From contig CP136508.1 of the NCBI GenBank assembly GCA_008011715.2, positions 372,001 to 436,000 of the forward strand: 64,000 bases of DNA, in the 5' to 3' direction. The notes under the pieces are model-generated. The model worked only from the letters and a program-made list of their open reading frames with translations, did no database searches and had not been told where the DNA came from. The stretch comes from [Empedobacter] haloabium. Its GTDB lineage: Bacteria > Pseudomonadota > Gammaproteobacteria > Burkholderiales > Burkholderiaceae_D. The position numbers and the translations under genes are program-made. This document shows, one piece after another, positions 40,208 to 52,732 of the stretch; within the stretch, counting starts at the first letter, position 1; each line of letters starts with the position of its first letter.

Positions 40208-40242
40208 GTGGAAAAATGTCCGAATGTCAGACCTGACCCCGG
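40208..40242. repeat. Right terminal repeat of the RAYT element
   Basis: GTGG, AAAAATGTCCGAATGTCAG, then ACCTGACCCCGG; the inverse of the left end at 39206-39238. It starts directly after the transposase stop and overlaps the 3' end of the small membrane-protein gene on the other strand. Confidence 0.8.
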
Positions 40243-40490
40243 TCTTGGTCGTCGTTGCCGGAGGAGTCGGAGGCCCGCGTCGTGATCATGGACGCGGTGC
40301 CGCTCTCGGCATGTTCGCCCTTCTCGCGGCTGCGCGCCGACTGGACGCCGCTGTAACGCCGGGCCATCGAATAAACGTACACCGCGACGGCCGTGACGCC
40401 ACAGGCCGCGGCTGGCCCGACGCCAAAGAAATATGCGACCGCTCCCATTATCGAGAGTACGATGCCGAGTACCAGAATGCGCCTGATCAT
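40227..40490 (-). CDS. Small two-helix membrane protein, unknown function
   Basis: An 87-residue protein from ATG 40490 (MIRRILVLGIVLSIMGAVAYFF), chosen because GGGAG lies 6 bp upstream. Two hydrophobic helices (about 4-22 and 24-42) precede a polar tail. The last residues DQDRGQV and the TGA are encoded by the right terminal repeat of the RAYT element, so the original C-terminus may have been changed by its insertion. No family was recognised. It faces the transposase gene. Confidence 0.5.
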   Translation of the reverse strand: MIRRILVLGIVLSIMGAVAYFFGVGPAAACGVTAVAVYVYSMARRYSGVQSARSREKGEHAESGTASMITTRASDSSGNDDQDRGQV

Positions 40491-40718
40491 GATCCGCTCC
40501 CATGGCGGCAAGGCCGCCGTCAGGAAGCATTATTGCTCGAATCCCTGCGGAAAGCTCGGAGCGATCATTTATCGGGGCCCGATAGCAAAACCGCATTGCA
40601 CCATCAAATTCCATAGGAAAACAGTTATCGCCGATCCGTCGGTGAAAATACCTACTTTGTCAATAGAGTGAGTCTGCTAAAATCAAGGGATTTTTCAGAG
40701 CACCTAGGGAAGGCAGTA

Positions 40719-43037
<2,319 letters not shown>

Positions 43038-43073
43038 CCAGGACCGCTGGCAACCTCCGGCTCCAACCCCGCC

Positions 43074-43126
43074 GGTGACAGGCTCCCGTCTCCAGGTCTT
43101 CGACCTGGAGACGGGAGCCTGTCACC
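43074..43126. repeat. Perfect 25-bp palindrome with 3-nt loop
   Basis: The arms at 43074-43098 and 43102-43126 are perfectly complementary around TTC. The left arm starts GGTGACAGGCTCCCGTC. There is no T run, so it is a poor intrinsic terminator, and its sequence is unrelated to the GGGGTC hairpins. It lies between maeB and the DUF2214 gene. Confidence 0.85.
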
Positions 43127-43175
43127 ATGGGTTCACACTGTTTACATCGACTTGCGGCCGCGCTAGAGTAGCCGC

Positions 43176-43631
43176 ATGACCGACCTCGTCCTCGCCATCA
43201 CCCATCACCTGATCGTGTTCGGCATCGCGGCCGTGCTGGCGGCCGAGCTGGCACTGATGCGTCCCGCGGCGATGTCGCCGCATACCGTGCGGCTGCTCGG
43301 CCGTTTCGATGCGGCCTATGGCGCACTGGCCGTCGCCATCCTGGCGATCGGTTTCGCGCGCGTGTGGTTCGGCGCCAAGGGCCCGGACTTCTATCTTCCC
43401 AACCACGTGTTCTGGACCAAGGTCGGCGCGTTCGCCGTGGTCGGCCTGTTGTCCATCAAGCCGACCTTGCGCATCCTCGCCTGGCAGAAGGCGCTCAAGG
43501 CCAACGCCAGCTTCGTACCGCCACTGGACGAGGTGGACACGCTGCGCCGGCGGCTGCTGGTCGAGATCCACGTGTTCGCGCTGATCCCCGTTTTTGCCGC
43601 CCTGATGGCGCGCGGCATCGGTCTCGGCTGA
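43176..43631 (+). CDS. DUF2214-family membrane protein
   Basis: A 151-residue inner-membrane protein with four hydrophobic helices (about 5-25, 45-65, 85-100 and 127-147). A conserved polar pattern includes THHLIVFGIAAVLAAELALM, FDAAYGALAVAILAIGFARVWFGAKG, YLPNHVFWTKVGAF and LLVEIHVFALIPVFAALMARG. It matches DUF2214. Function is unknown. It starts 50 bp after a perfect palindrome. Confidence 0.75.
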   Translation: MTDLVLAITHHLIVFGIAAVLAAELALMRPAAMSPHTVRLLGRFDAAYGALAVAILAIGFARVWFGAKGPDFYLPNHVFWTKVGAFAVVGLLSIKPTLRILAWQKALKANASFVPPLDEVDTLRRRLLVEIHVFALIPVFAALMARGIGLG

Positions 43632-43664
43632 CGGTAAAATTGCCGTGTAACAAGATGTAATTAA

Positions 43665-44801
<1,137 letters not shown>

Positions 44802-44802
44802 C

Positions 44803-45759
44803 ATGAGCGCCGTCCTGCCGCCGTTGCAGCTGTTGTCCGGCGCCCGCGAAGGGGCGGGCAAGCGTGCCCTGGTCACCGGTATCGCCGGCTTCACCGGGCG
44901 GTACGTGGCGCAGGAACTGGCCCTGGCGGGCTATGAGGTGTATGGCACCGCCACGCCAGCCGCGGATGGCACGCTGCCGCCCAACGTCCTCGGCGTCGAC
45001 CTGCTGGACCGCGACGGCCTGGCCGCCGCGGTGCGCGAAGCGGCGCCGGACGTCGTGGTGCACCTGGCCGCGATTGCGTTCGTCGCCCACTCGGACGTCG
45101 AACAGATCTACCGCGTCAACGTGGTCGGTACGCGCAACCTGCTGGAAGCGCTGGCGCAGGCGCCGAAGAAGCCGTCTTGCGTGCTGCTCGCGTCCAGCGC
45201 GAACATCTATGGCAATACCGATGTGCCGGTGATCCACGAGGACGTGCCGGCGGCACCCGCCAACGACTACGCCGTCAGCAAGCTGGCGATGGAATACATG
45301 GCGCGGCTGTGGATGGACAAGCTGCCCATCGTCATGGCTCGTCCCTTCAATTACACGGGCGTCGGCCAGGCCGACAACTTCCTGCTGCCGAAGATCGTCT
45401 CGCACTTCCGCCGCAAGGAAGCGCGCATCGAGCTGGGCAACCTGCACGTATGGCGCGATTTTTCCGACGTGCGCATGGTCGCGGCGGCGTATCGCCACCT
45501 GCTGGCGGCGGCGCCGGGCGGCAGCGCGGCGCAGCGCGTCTTCAACGTCAGCTCCGGCAGCGCCTGGTCGCTGGGCGAGGTGCTGGACATGATGGCCGAC
45601 ATCGCCGGCTACCGCATCGACGTGCACGTCAACCCTGCCTTCGTGCGCGCCAACGAAGTCGAGCGCCTGACGGGCGACAACCGGCGCCTGCAGGCTGTCG
45701 TCGGCACGATCACCCCGCCGCCGCTGGCCGAAACGCTGCGCTGGATGTACGAGGCGTGA
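44803..45759 (+). CDS. rmd: GDP-6-deoxy-D-mannose reductase
   Basis: A 318-residue SDR that reduces the Gmd product to GDP-D-rhamnose. The NAD(P) motif lies at about residues 22-33 (ALVTGIAGFTGRYVAQEL), with an unusually long 20-residue lead before it. Further on are VVHLAAIAFVAHSD, LLASSANIYGNTDVPVIHED, the active-site NDYAVSKLAMEYM and RPFNYTGVGQ. An L-fucose synthase (Fcl) would be larger and differ in the reductase pocket; adjacency to gmd and the rhamnosyltransferase-like genes favours Rmd. The stop overlaps the next GTG start. Confidence 0.85.
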   Translation: MSAVLPPLQLLSGAREGAGKRALVTGIAGFTGRYVAQELALAGYEVYGTATPAADGTLPPNVLGVDLLDRDGLAAAVREAAPDVVVHLAAIAFVAHSDVEQIYRVNVVGTRNLLEALAQAPKKPSCVLLASSANIYGNTDVPVIHEDVPAAPANDYAVSKLAMEYMARLWMDKLPIVMARPFNYTGVGQADNFLLPKIVSHFRRKEARIELGNLHVWRDFSDVRMVAAAYRHLLAAAPGGSAAQRVFNVSSGSAWSLGEVLDMMADIAGYRIDVHVNPAFVRANEVERLTGDNRRLQAVVGTITPPPLAETLRWMYEA

Positions 45760-46871
45760 CTCCAGGGCTGCCCCGCATCGGCCTGGCGACGACGACGACG
45801 GAACCCGGGCTGACGGGCGGCCGTCTCGACGGAATCGGTGTCTACAGCCGCGCACTGCTGCGCGAGCTGCCGGGGGCCGGTTGCGCCGTGCAGCCTTTTT
45901 CGTTCGGTCCGGCCGCCGCATTGACCGTTGGCCGTCCGCTGCCGCGCTCCCTGCCGCTGGCCATGCTGGCCGACGTCGCGGGCGCGCGCATGGCGCTGGA
46001 CGTGGACCTGTATCACGCCACCGACTACCGCATCGTGCGCATGAACTGCCCCGTCGTCGCCACGCTGCACGACGCGCTGCCGATCGCGCATCCGGAGTGG
46101 TGCAACCCGCGCTTGCGCGGCCTGAAGAACTGGTTGCAGGCGCGCGGCGCGCGCCAGGCCGACCACGTCATCGCCGTCAGCCGCTATGCGATCGCCGAGC
46201 TGGTACGATTCTTCGGCGTGGACGAGCGCCGCATCAGCGTCGTCCACAACGGCGTCGACGAGGCCTGGCTCGATCGCGTGCCGGCACAGCAGGTCGAAGC
46301 CACGCTGCGCGAGCTGGGCCTGCGCCCCGGCTACTTCCTGACGGTCGGAACGCTGCAGCCGCGCAAGAACGTCGAGCGCCTGCTGCAGGCGTATCTCGGC
46401 CTGCCGGCCAGCATCCGCGCGCAGCGCCAGCTCGTCGTCGTCGGGGCGCCCGGCGCGCGCAGCGAGGACGCGGTCAACCGCATCCGTGCCGCCCAACAGC
46501 ATGGCGAGAACGTCGTCTGGCTGAGCAGCCTGACGAATGTCGACCAGCTGCGCCACGTGTATGCCGGCGCCGGGGTGTTCGTCTTTCCGTCGCTGTATGA
46601 AGGCTTCGGCATTCCCGTGGTGGAGGCGTTCGCGTCCGGCGTGCCGGTGGTGGCGTCGAACACGACGTCGCTGCCGGAGGTGACGGCGGGCGCTGCGATC
46701 GACGTCGATCCGTTGTCGGTGACCGCCATCGGCAGCGCCATGCTGGAACTGGCGCGCGACGAGGCGCTGCGCAAGCGCTGCAGCGCGGCCGGCACGGTGC
46801 GCGCGCTGCAGCTGACCTGGCGCGAGACGGCCCGCCACACCGCGGCCGTGTACCGCTCGATCCTCAAGTAA
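45756..46871 (+). CDS. Glycosyltransferase family 4 protein (WbpY-like)
   Basis: A 371-residue GT-B glycosyltransferase from a GTG overlapping the rmd stop. The N-terminal IGLATTTTEPGLTGGRLDGIGVYSRALLREL is typical of donor-independent N-domains. VVATLHDALPIAHPEWC and HVIAVSRYAIAELVRFFGV follow, then the acceptor-side VHNGVDEAWL and the nucleotide-sugar site FPSLYEGFGIPVVEAFASGVPVVAS. The order rmd-gmd-GT-GT resembles the A-band D-rhamnan genes (wbpY, wbpZ) of Pseudomonas, so GDP-D-rhamnose is the likely donor. Confidence 0.88.
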   Translation: MTPGLPRIGLATTTTEPGLTGGRLDGIGVYSRALLRELPGAGCAVQPFSFGPAAALTVGRPLPRSLPLAMLADVAGARMALDVDLYHATDYRIVRMNCPVVATLHDALPIAHPEWCNPRLRGLKNWLQARGARQADHVIAVSRYAIAELVRFFGVDERRISVVHNGVDEAWLDRVPAQQVEATLRELGLRPGYFLTVGTLQPRKNVERLLQAYLGLPASIRAQRQLVVVGAPGARSEDAVNRIRAAQQHGENVVWLSSLTNVDQLRHVYAGAGVFVFPSLYEGFGIPVVEAFASGVPVVASNTTSLPEVTAGAAIDVDPLSVTAIGSAMLELARDEALRKRCSAAGTVRALQLTWRETARHTAAVYRSILK

Positions 46872-46878
46872 ACAAGTC

Positions 46879-47988
46879 ATGCGCGTTCTTCACTTCTACA
46901 AGACCTATTTTCCCGAGTCGCGCGGCGGCGTCGAGCAGGTGATCCGCCAGATGTGCGTGGGCACCAGCCGGCTGGGCGTGACGAACGAGGTGCTGACGCT
47001 GACCCGCGGCGGTGCCGCCGACAGTTTCGACATCGACGGCCACCTGGTACACCGCGTGCCGCAGGCCTTCGAGATCGCGTCGAACTCGGTGTCGTTCGGC
47101 GTCATCGGCAAGCTGGCCGAGCTGGCGCGCCAGGCCGACGTGATCCATTACCACTTCCCGTGGCCGTTCATGGACCTGGCGCACTTCCTGGCGCGCGTGG
47201 ACAAGCCCAGCGTGGTGACGTACCACTCCGACATCGTGCGCCAGAAGGCGCTGCTGAAGCTGTACTCGCCGCTGATGCACCGCTTCCTGGCCCGGGTGGA
47301 CGCGATCGTCGCCACGTCACCGAACTATTTTGCCTCGTCCGAGATCCTCAAGCGCTACAACGGCAAGGTCCATACGATCCCGTTCGGGCTGGACAAGTCG
47401 ACCTATCCGCTGCCGCGTGCCGACCTGCTGGACAAGTGGCGCGCCCGGGTGGGCGAGCGCTTCTTCCTGTTCGTCGGCGTGCTGCGTTATTACAAGGGTC
47501 TGCACATCCTGCTGGACGCGATGGCGCGGCTGGACTACCCGGTCGTCATCGTCGGCGCCGGCCCGATCGAGCAGGAACTGAAGCAGCACGCGGCGCGCCT
47601 GGGCCTGACGCACGTGCAGTTCGTCGGCGCAGTGGACGAGGACGACAAGGTGGCGCTGCTGACGCTGTGCTACGCGATGGCGTTCCCGTCGCATCTGCGC
47701 TCGGAAGCGTTCGGCATCTCGCTGCTGGAGGGCGCGATGTACGGCAAGCCGATGATCTCCAGCGAGATCGGCACCGGCACCACCTACATCAACAGCCATG
47801 GGGAAACAGGCCTGGTGGTGCCGCCCAGCGATCCGGAGGCCTTCGCCGCGGCGATGCGCACGCTGTGGGAAAACCCGCAGCTGGCGGCCGACATGGGGCA
47901 ACGCGCCGAGGCCCGTTACTGGAAATTGTTCGCGGCCGAGAAGATGGCGCAGGACTACCTCGACCTGTACCACCGCCTGGTGGGCTAG
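46879..47988 (+). CDS. Glycosyltransferase family 4 protein (WbpZ-like)
   Basis: A 369-residue GT-B enzyme starting MRVLHFYKTYFPESRGGVEQVIRQM, the typical WbpZ/PimA-like opening with a GGVE loop. The donor site reads FPSHLRSEAFGISLLEGAMYGKPMISSEIGTGTTYIN. VVTYHSDIVRQKALLKLY and IPFGLDKSTYPLP lie in between. It starts 7 bp after the preceding glycosyltransferase and ends the operon. With gmd and rmd it probably builds a D-rhamnose-containing glycan; no O-antigen transporter (wzm/wzt) is in the window. Confidence 0.88.
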   Translation: MRVLHFYKTYFPESRGGVEQVIRQMCVGTSRLGVTNEVLTLTRGGAADSFDIDGHLVHRVPQAFEIASNSVSFGVIGKLAELARQADVIHYHFPWPFMDLAHFLARVDKPSVVTYHSDIVRQKALLKLYSPLMHRFLARVDAIVATSPNYFASSEILKRYNGKVHTIPFGLDKSTYPLPRADLLDKWRARVGERFFLFVGVLRYYKGLHILLDAMARLDYPVVIVGAGPIEQELKQHAARLGLTHVQFVGAVDEDDKVALLTLCYAMAFPSHLRSEAFGISLLEGAMYGKPMISSEIGTGTTYINSHGETGLVVPPSDPEAFAAAMRTLWENPQLAADMGQRAEARYWKLFAAEKMAQDYLDLYHRLVG

Positions 47989-48045
47989 CGCCGTCCAAAC
48001 AGCCGAGTCCGTGACCCCCAGGTGGACACGGGCTGGGCGGTTAGC

Positions 48046-49062
48046 CTAGCGCTCCGCCCACTTGTCCATGATGGCGCGGATGGCCGGCAACTGCTGCAGG
48101 AACAGGTCGACCAGCTCCGGGTCGAAGTGGCGGCCGCGCTGCTGCTTCATGTACTGCACCGCTTCCTCGACGGGCCAGGCGGCCTTGTACGGCCGCGCCG
48201 AGGTCAGCGCGTCGAACACGTCGGCGATCGCGACGATGCGGCCCACCAGCGGGATCGCGCTGCCGGCCAGGCCGTTCGGATAGCCGCTGCCGTCCCATTT
48301 TTCGTGGTGCGTCAGCGCGATGTCGCGCGCCAGCTTCAGCATGCCGTGCGGGTGTTCGCCGATGATGTCGCCGCCGATCAGCGCGTGCGACTGCATGATG
48401 GCCCACTCGTCCTTGTCCAGCGCGGCCGGCTTCTGCAGGATGCGGTCGGGGATGCCGATCTTGCCCACGTCGTGCATCGGCGCCGCGTGCAGCAGGTCGT
48501 CCGCCTGCGTCTCGTCCATGCCGACCGCCACGCCCAAGAGGCGCGCGTAATGGCTCATGCGGATCACGTGCATGCCGGTCTCGTTGTCCTTGTACTCGGC
48601 GGCCAGGCCCAGGCGCTGCACGATCTGCAGCCGGGTTTCCTTCAACTCGTCCAGCCGTACCAGCGACAGGTGGGTGCGCACGCGTGCCCGCACGATCGGC
48701 GCGCTGACGGGCTTCGTGATGTAGTCGACGGCGCCGGCGTCGAAGCCTTCCACCTCGTCCTCGGGCGAGGACAGCGCGGTGACGAAGATGACGGGAATCC
48801 CGGCCGTGGCGGGATCGGCCTTGAGCTGGCGACAGGCGTCGTGGCCGCTCATGCCCGGCATCATGACGTCGAGCAGGATCAGGGCGGGGCGTTCCTGGCG
48901 CGCCAGCTCGAGCGCGCGCGCGCCGTCCTTGGCGAACAGCAGCCGGTACTGGTCCTGCAGGATCTGGCGCAGCAGCTGCAGGTTGGAGGCCTCGTCGTCC
49001 ACCGCCAGGATCAGCGGCGGTTGCGGCGTGGTGGCGGCGGGTCGGAAGGTCTGGTCGTTCAT
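48046..49062 (-). CDS. HD-GYP-domain response regulator (RpfG-like)
   Basis: A 338-residue protein. Receiver at about 15-130 with the acceptor Asp in LILLDVMMPGMSGHD. An HD-GYP phosphodiesterase domain follows from about 150: the HD pair in HAAPMHDVGKIGIPDRIL, then LIGGDIIGEHPHGM and HHEKWDGSGYPNGLAGSAIP. It should degrade c-di-GMP to GMP or pGpG when phosphorylated. It overlaps the upstream MHYT kinase by 4 bp (ATGA), so the kinase is the likely partner. Confidence 0.93.
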   Translation of the reverse strand: MNDQTFRPAATTPQPPLILAVDDEASNLQLLRQILQDQYRLLFAKDGARALELARQERPALILLDVMMPGMSGHDACRQLKADPATAGIPVIFVTALSSPEDEVEGFDAGAVDYITKPVSAPIVRARVRTHLSLVRLDELKETRLQIVQRLGLAAEYKDNETGMHVIRMSHYARLLGVAVGMDETQADDLLHAAPMHDVGKIGIPDRILQKPAALDKDEWAIMQSHALIGGDIIGEHPHGMLKLARDIALTHHEKWDGSGYPNGLAGSAIPLVGRIVAIADVFDALTSARPYKAAWPVEEAVQYMKQQRGRHFDPELVDLFLQQLPAIRAIMDKWAER

Positions 49063-52000
49063 GAGCTGGATTCCGTATCGGGGGTGAAGACCGTGGCGAG
49101 GATCATATTAAGCCTCGTTTCGGCCAGCGTGAAGTCGAAGTCGCCCAGTGCCATCTGCAGCGGGGCCAGCGCGGCCGGGGCGACGTGTCCCTGCAACGCG
49201 GCCGACAGCCGGGCCAGCGCGTCGTCGTCGAGCGCGCCGCGGGCCAGCGCGCGCTGCAGCGCGGCGGCGGCCGATTGCACGGCGTCGAGGTCGAGCACCG
49301 CGCTCGCGGGTGCTGCCTCGGCGGTGGGCGCATCCGGGCAGCGGCCTTGCGCCGCCCGTGCCTGCGCCAGTTGCGGACCCAGGCGGGCCAGCGCAGCGTC
49401 CAGCGCGGCACGGGCCCGCTCGCTTGCGGTCCCGGCGACGCAGGCCGTGGCGCATTGCTCGATCTCGGCCAGCAGTACCGCCAGCTGTTCGAAGCCGACG
49501 TTGGCGGCGACACCGCGCACGCGGTGCGCCAGCATCTGCACGGCCGCATGGTCGCCGCGTCCCGCCAGCGCCGTCAGCGTGGCGTCACAGCCGCCATGCT
49601 CGTCGGCGAAACGGCACAGCGCCGCCTGCAGCGCGGCCTCGTTGCCGCCCCAGCGCAGCAGCGCGGCCGCGCGATTCAGCACCAGCGGCCCGGCCGCGTT
49701 GAGCGCCACCATGGCACCCACCGCTTCCAGCCCCAGCACGCGTGCGATCTCGTGCGACAGGGCATACCAGTCGACCGGTTTGGATGCGAAGCCGTCCATG
49801 CCGGCGGCCATGCTGGCCTTACGGTGCGCTTCCAGCACGCTCGCCGTCATCGCCACGATGGGCACGCGCGGCCGCCCATTGCACTGCGCCTCGGCGCGGA
49901 TGATGCGGGTGGCCGCGAGCCCGTCCACGTGCGGCATCTGCACGTCCATCAGGATCACGTCGAAGTCGTGGCGCGCGGCCAGCTCGGCGGCGTGCGCGCC
50001 GTCGTGCGCCAAGGTCAGCGTGTGACCGCGCTTGCTCATCAGGAGTCCCAGCAGCTCCAGGTTCTGCGCCACGTCGTCGGCCGCCAGCACCCGCAGCGGC
50101 GGCAGCTCGAAGGCGATGCGCTGGCGCTGGGTTTGCTGGCGCAGGCGCTCCGGCTGCAACGCCGGCGTCAGCGGCAGCAGCACGTGGAAGGTGCTGCCCT
50201 GGCCCGGCGTGCTCTCGGCCCAGATGCGGCCGCCCATCAGTTCCACCAGCTGCTTGCTGATCGTGGTGCCCAGGCCCGTGCCGCCGAAGCGGCGCGTCAT
50301 CGAGGCATCGGCCTGCGTGAACGGGTCGAAGATGGCGGCCAGGCGGTCCGGCGCGATGCCGATGCCGGTGTCCGTGACGGCGATGCGCAGCTGTTCGCCC
50401 TCGGCCGCGACGCTGAGCGTGACGCTGCCCGCGGCGGTGAACTTGATCGCGTTGTCGAGCAGGTTGGTCAGCACCTGGCGCATGCGCAGTTCGTCGCCGT
50501 GCTGCCAGGGCGACAGGTCGGGAGCGTAGGCGATGTTCAGCGCCAGCCCCTTGCCGCGTGCCGTCGTGTTGTAGGTGGACGAGAGCTGGTCGATCAGCGC
50601 CAGCAGGTTGTAGTCGTCCAGTTCGAGTTGCACGGCGCCTTTTTCCAGTTTGGCCGTGTCGAGGATCTCGTTCAGGAGGCGCAGCAGCGCACGGCCGGCG
50701 TTGCGCACCGTGTCGAGGTGGGCGCGCTGCTGCGGCTGCAGTTCGCCGTCCAGCAGCACGTCGGTAAAGCCGAGGATGGCGTTCATCGGCGTGCGGATCT
50801 CATGGCTCATGTTGGCCACGAACGAGGCGCGTGCCGCGGCGGCCTGCTCGGCCTTTTCCTTGGCCAGGCGCAGGTCTTCTTCCATCTGGCGGCGCTCGGT
50901 GATGTCGAGGATGACGCCATCGACCCAGCGCGGCATGCCGTCGTCGCCCATGACGGGCGCGCCGTGCTCCCATACCCAGCGCCAGCTGCCGTCCGCGTGG
51001 CGCAGCCGGTATTCGACCGTGTAGGCACTGCCGGCGGCGACAGCTTCGCCGCACAGCGCCAGCACGCGCGGCAGGTCGGCGGGCGAGATCAGCTCGATCA
51101 GCGTGCGTTGGCGGGCCGCGCCCGTGAAATCGGCGGCCGGATAGCCGGTGACCAGCTCGACACCGTCGCTGAGGAATTCGATCGAGTAGTCGGCATCGGC
51201 ATGGCAGCGGAACGAGATGCCGGGGATGTTGCCGATCAGGGAGCGGAACTGGCGCTCGCTGTCGCGCAGTGCCTGCACCATGGCACGCCGTTCGCTGATG
51301 TCGGTAATGAACAGCACGAACAGGTCGCGCCCCGTCAGGCGCGCGTGGCCGACCGCGCGCCGGATCGGCACGTGGCTGCCGTCCTTGCGCAGGCCCAGCA
51401 CCTCGCTGCCGGCGCGGGTCAGCTGGTCGTCGCCGGTTTTCAGGAAGTACAGGAAGCCGCTCTGCTCGGACGCGGCCTGGTCGGCCATCAGCGTGGCGAT
51501 GTGGCGGCCCACGATCTCGTCGCGGCGCCAGCCGAAGATGCGCTCGGCCGACAGGTTGAACTCGTGGATCGTGCCGTCGCGGTCGACCGTGATGACGCCG
51601 TCCACGGTGGTCGTCAGCAGGGCGCGCATCCAGCTTTCGCTGCGGTGCAGCTGGCGGTACATCTCGCGGTAGCGCAGCAGGCCGTTGGCGCCCATGACGA
51701 CCACGGTAAACAGCACGGTAATGGCGCTGACGGCCAGTGCGACGAAATCGGTACTGCCCGCGCTCGCGCCGGGCGCCGGCGTGCCGACGAAGCGCGCGGC
51801 CGCCATGCCCGTGTAGTGCATGCCCGTGATCGCCCCGCCCATCACCAGTGCGCTGATGGCCAGGCGCTGGCGATGGCTCAGGCGTTGGCGCAGGCCGCGC
51901 AGGCCGAAGCGCACGCCCAGCGCGACGGTCGCCAGCACGACGGCGACGACGATCGACAGCGCGAACATCCACGGGTCGTAGCGCAGCTGCAGGCCGGTGC

Positions 52001-52439
52001 GCATGGCCGCCATGCCGCTGTAGTGCATGGCGCCGATGCCGGCGCCGACCAGCAGGCCCCCCGTCAGCAGCACGCCGCGCGTCAATGTGGGCCGGCTCAG
52101 GATCGCCAGCGCGACGGCGGCAGCGGCGAGGCCAGGCAGCAGCGACAGAAAGGTCACCACGGGATCGTAGTGGGTCGGCGTGCACAGGTCGAAGGCCAGC
52201 ATGCCGATGAAATGCATGGCCCAGATGCCGGAACCCAGTGCCAGCGTGCCGGCCAACAACGCGCCCATGCGCAGCACGGGACTGTTGGCGCCGCGCGAGT
52301 GGCCGGCCATTTGCAGGCCCATCAGCGAAGCGAACACGGCCACCAGCAACGACAGCACGACCAGGCGCGGCTCATGGATGCCGTATTGCAGCAGCGAAGG
52401 GTCCGCCGGCGGCGAAAACAGGTCGGTCAGCGTCATCAT
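49059..52439 (-). CDS. MHYT-PAS hybrid sensor kinase with receiver and HPt domain
   Basis: An 1126-residue membrane kinase. The MHYT sensor (about 1-250) has seven helices with WAMHFIGMLAF, GAMHYSGMAAMRTG and GMHYTGMAAARF, the metal-binding Met-His-Tyr motifs thought to sense a gas such as O2, CO or NO. Two PAS domains (about 265-520) follow. His546 lies in FVANMSHEIRTPMNAILGFTD. HATPase (NLLDNAIKFTAAGS, FGGTGLGTTISKQLVELMGG), a receiver (VILMDVQMPHVDGLA) and a C-terminal HPt with AHRVRGVAANVGFEQLA complete the relay. Start ATG at 52439; a shorter AT-rich leader precedes it. Confidence 0.93.
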   Translation of the reverse strand: MMTLTDLFSPPADPSLLQYGIHEPRLVVLSLLVAVFASLMGLQMAGHSRGANSPVLRMGALLAGTLALGSGIWAMHFIGMLAFDLCTPTHYDPVVTFLSLLPGLAAAAVALAILSRPTLTRGVLLTGGLLVGAGIGAMHYSGMAAMRTGLQLRYDPWMFALSIVVAVVLATVALGVRFGLRGLRQRLSHRQRLAISALVMGGAITGMHYTGMAAARFVGTPAPGASAGSTDFVALAVSAITVLFTVVVMGANGLLRYREMYRQLHRSESWMRALLTTTVDGVITVDRDGTIHEFNLSAERIFGWRRDEIVGRHIATLMADQAASEQSGFLYFLKTGDDQLTRAGSEVLGLRKDGSHVPIRRAVGHARLTGRDLFVLFITDISERRAMVQALRDSERQFRSLIGNIPGISFRCHADADYSIEFLSDGVELVTGYPAADFTGAARQRTLIELISPADLPRVLALCGEAVAAGSAYTVEYRLRHADGSWRWVWEHGAPVMGDDGMPRWVDGVILDITERRQMEEDLRLAKEKAEQAAAARASFVANMSHEIRTPMNAILGFTDVLLDGELQPQQRAHLDTVRNAGRALLRLLNEILDTAKLEKGAVQLELDDYNLLALIDQLSSTYNTTARGKGLALNIAYAPDLSPWQHGDELRMRQVLTNLLDNAIKFTAAGSVTLSVAAEGEQLRIAVTDTGIGIAPDRLAAIFDPFTQADASMTRRFGGTGLGTTISKQLVELMGGRIWAESTPGQGSTFHVLLPLTPALQPERLRQQTQRQRIAFELPPLRVLAADDVAQNLELLGLLMSKRGHTLTLAHDGAHAAELAARHDFDVILMDVQMPHVDGLAATRIIRAEAQCNGRPRVPIVAMTASVLEAHRKASMAAGMDGFASKPVDWYALSHEIARVLGLEAVGAMVALNAAGPLVLNRAAALLRWGGNEAALQAALCRFADEHGGCDATLTALAGRGDHAAVQMLAHRVRGVAANVGFEQLAVLLAEIEQCATACVAGTASERARAALDAALARLGPQLAQARAAQGRCPDAPTAEAAPASAVLDLDAVQSAAAALQRALARGALDDDALARLSAALQGHVAPAALAPLQMALGDFDFTLAETRLNMILATVFTPDTESSS

Positions 52440-52651
52440 GGGGAATCGCGGGGGGAGGTCGGCTCCACCTTATCATATTTTCCCCTTGGAAATTAATGAT
52501 TTACGGAAATTACGTAGACAGGGGCGGGGCATGGATGACCCGCGTTGCGGTGTCGCGACAGGCAAGGCGCGGACGGGCCCTGGTTTTCAGGAAAATTGCC
52601 CGGAACAGGGGACTATGCCGGGGACTTGATTATTTCTTGCTTAACGTCTTG

Positions 52652-52674
52652 TTAGGTTGTACGATGACATACAA
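52652..52674. promoter_or_regulatory. FadR-type operator, MFS promoter
   Basis: TTAGG followed by TTGTACGATGACATACAA. TTGTA and TACAA are inverted around 8 bp. The same 23 bp with one substitution recurs inverted at 58865-58887, and its first half recurs at 60451-60462. It lies 59 bp before the MFS start. Confidence 0.8.
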
Positions 52675-52732
52675 CTTAGGGCTGCTCTCGCTGGAGACCG
52701 AGAGATCGACGATAACCAAACCAAGTGATCCC

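Larger units (their letters stand above)
39206..40242 (+). mobile_element. REP-associated tyrosine transposase element
   Basis: A 1.04-kb unit consisting of a single RAYT gene between inverted terminal repeats of about 33 and 35 bp. The repeats differ by one base change and a few 1-3 bp indels. The ends share the CCGGGGTCAG sequence of the dispersed BIME-like hairpins, which makes the element the likely source or mobiliser of those repeats. It sits between thiL and a small membrane-protein gene. Confidence 0.75.
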
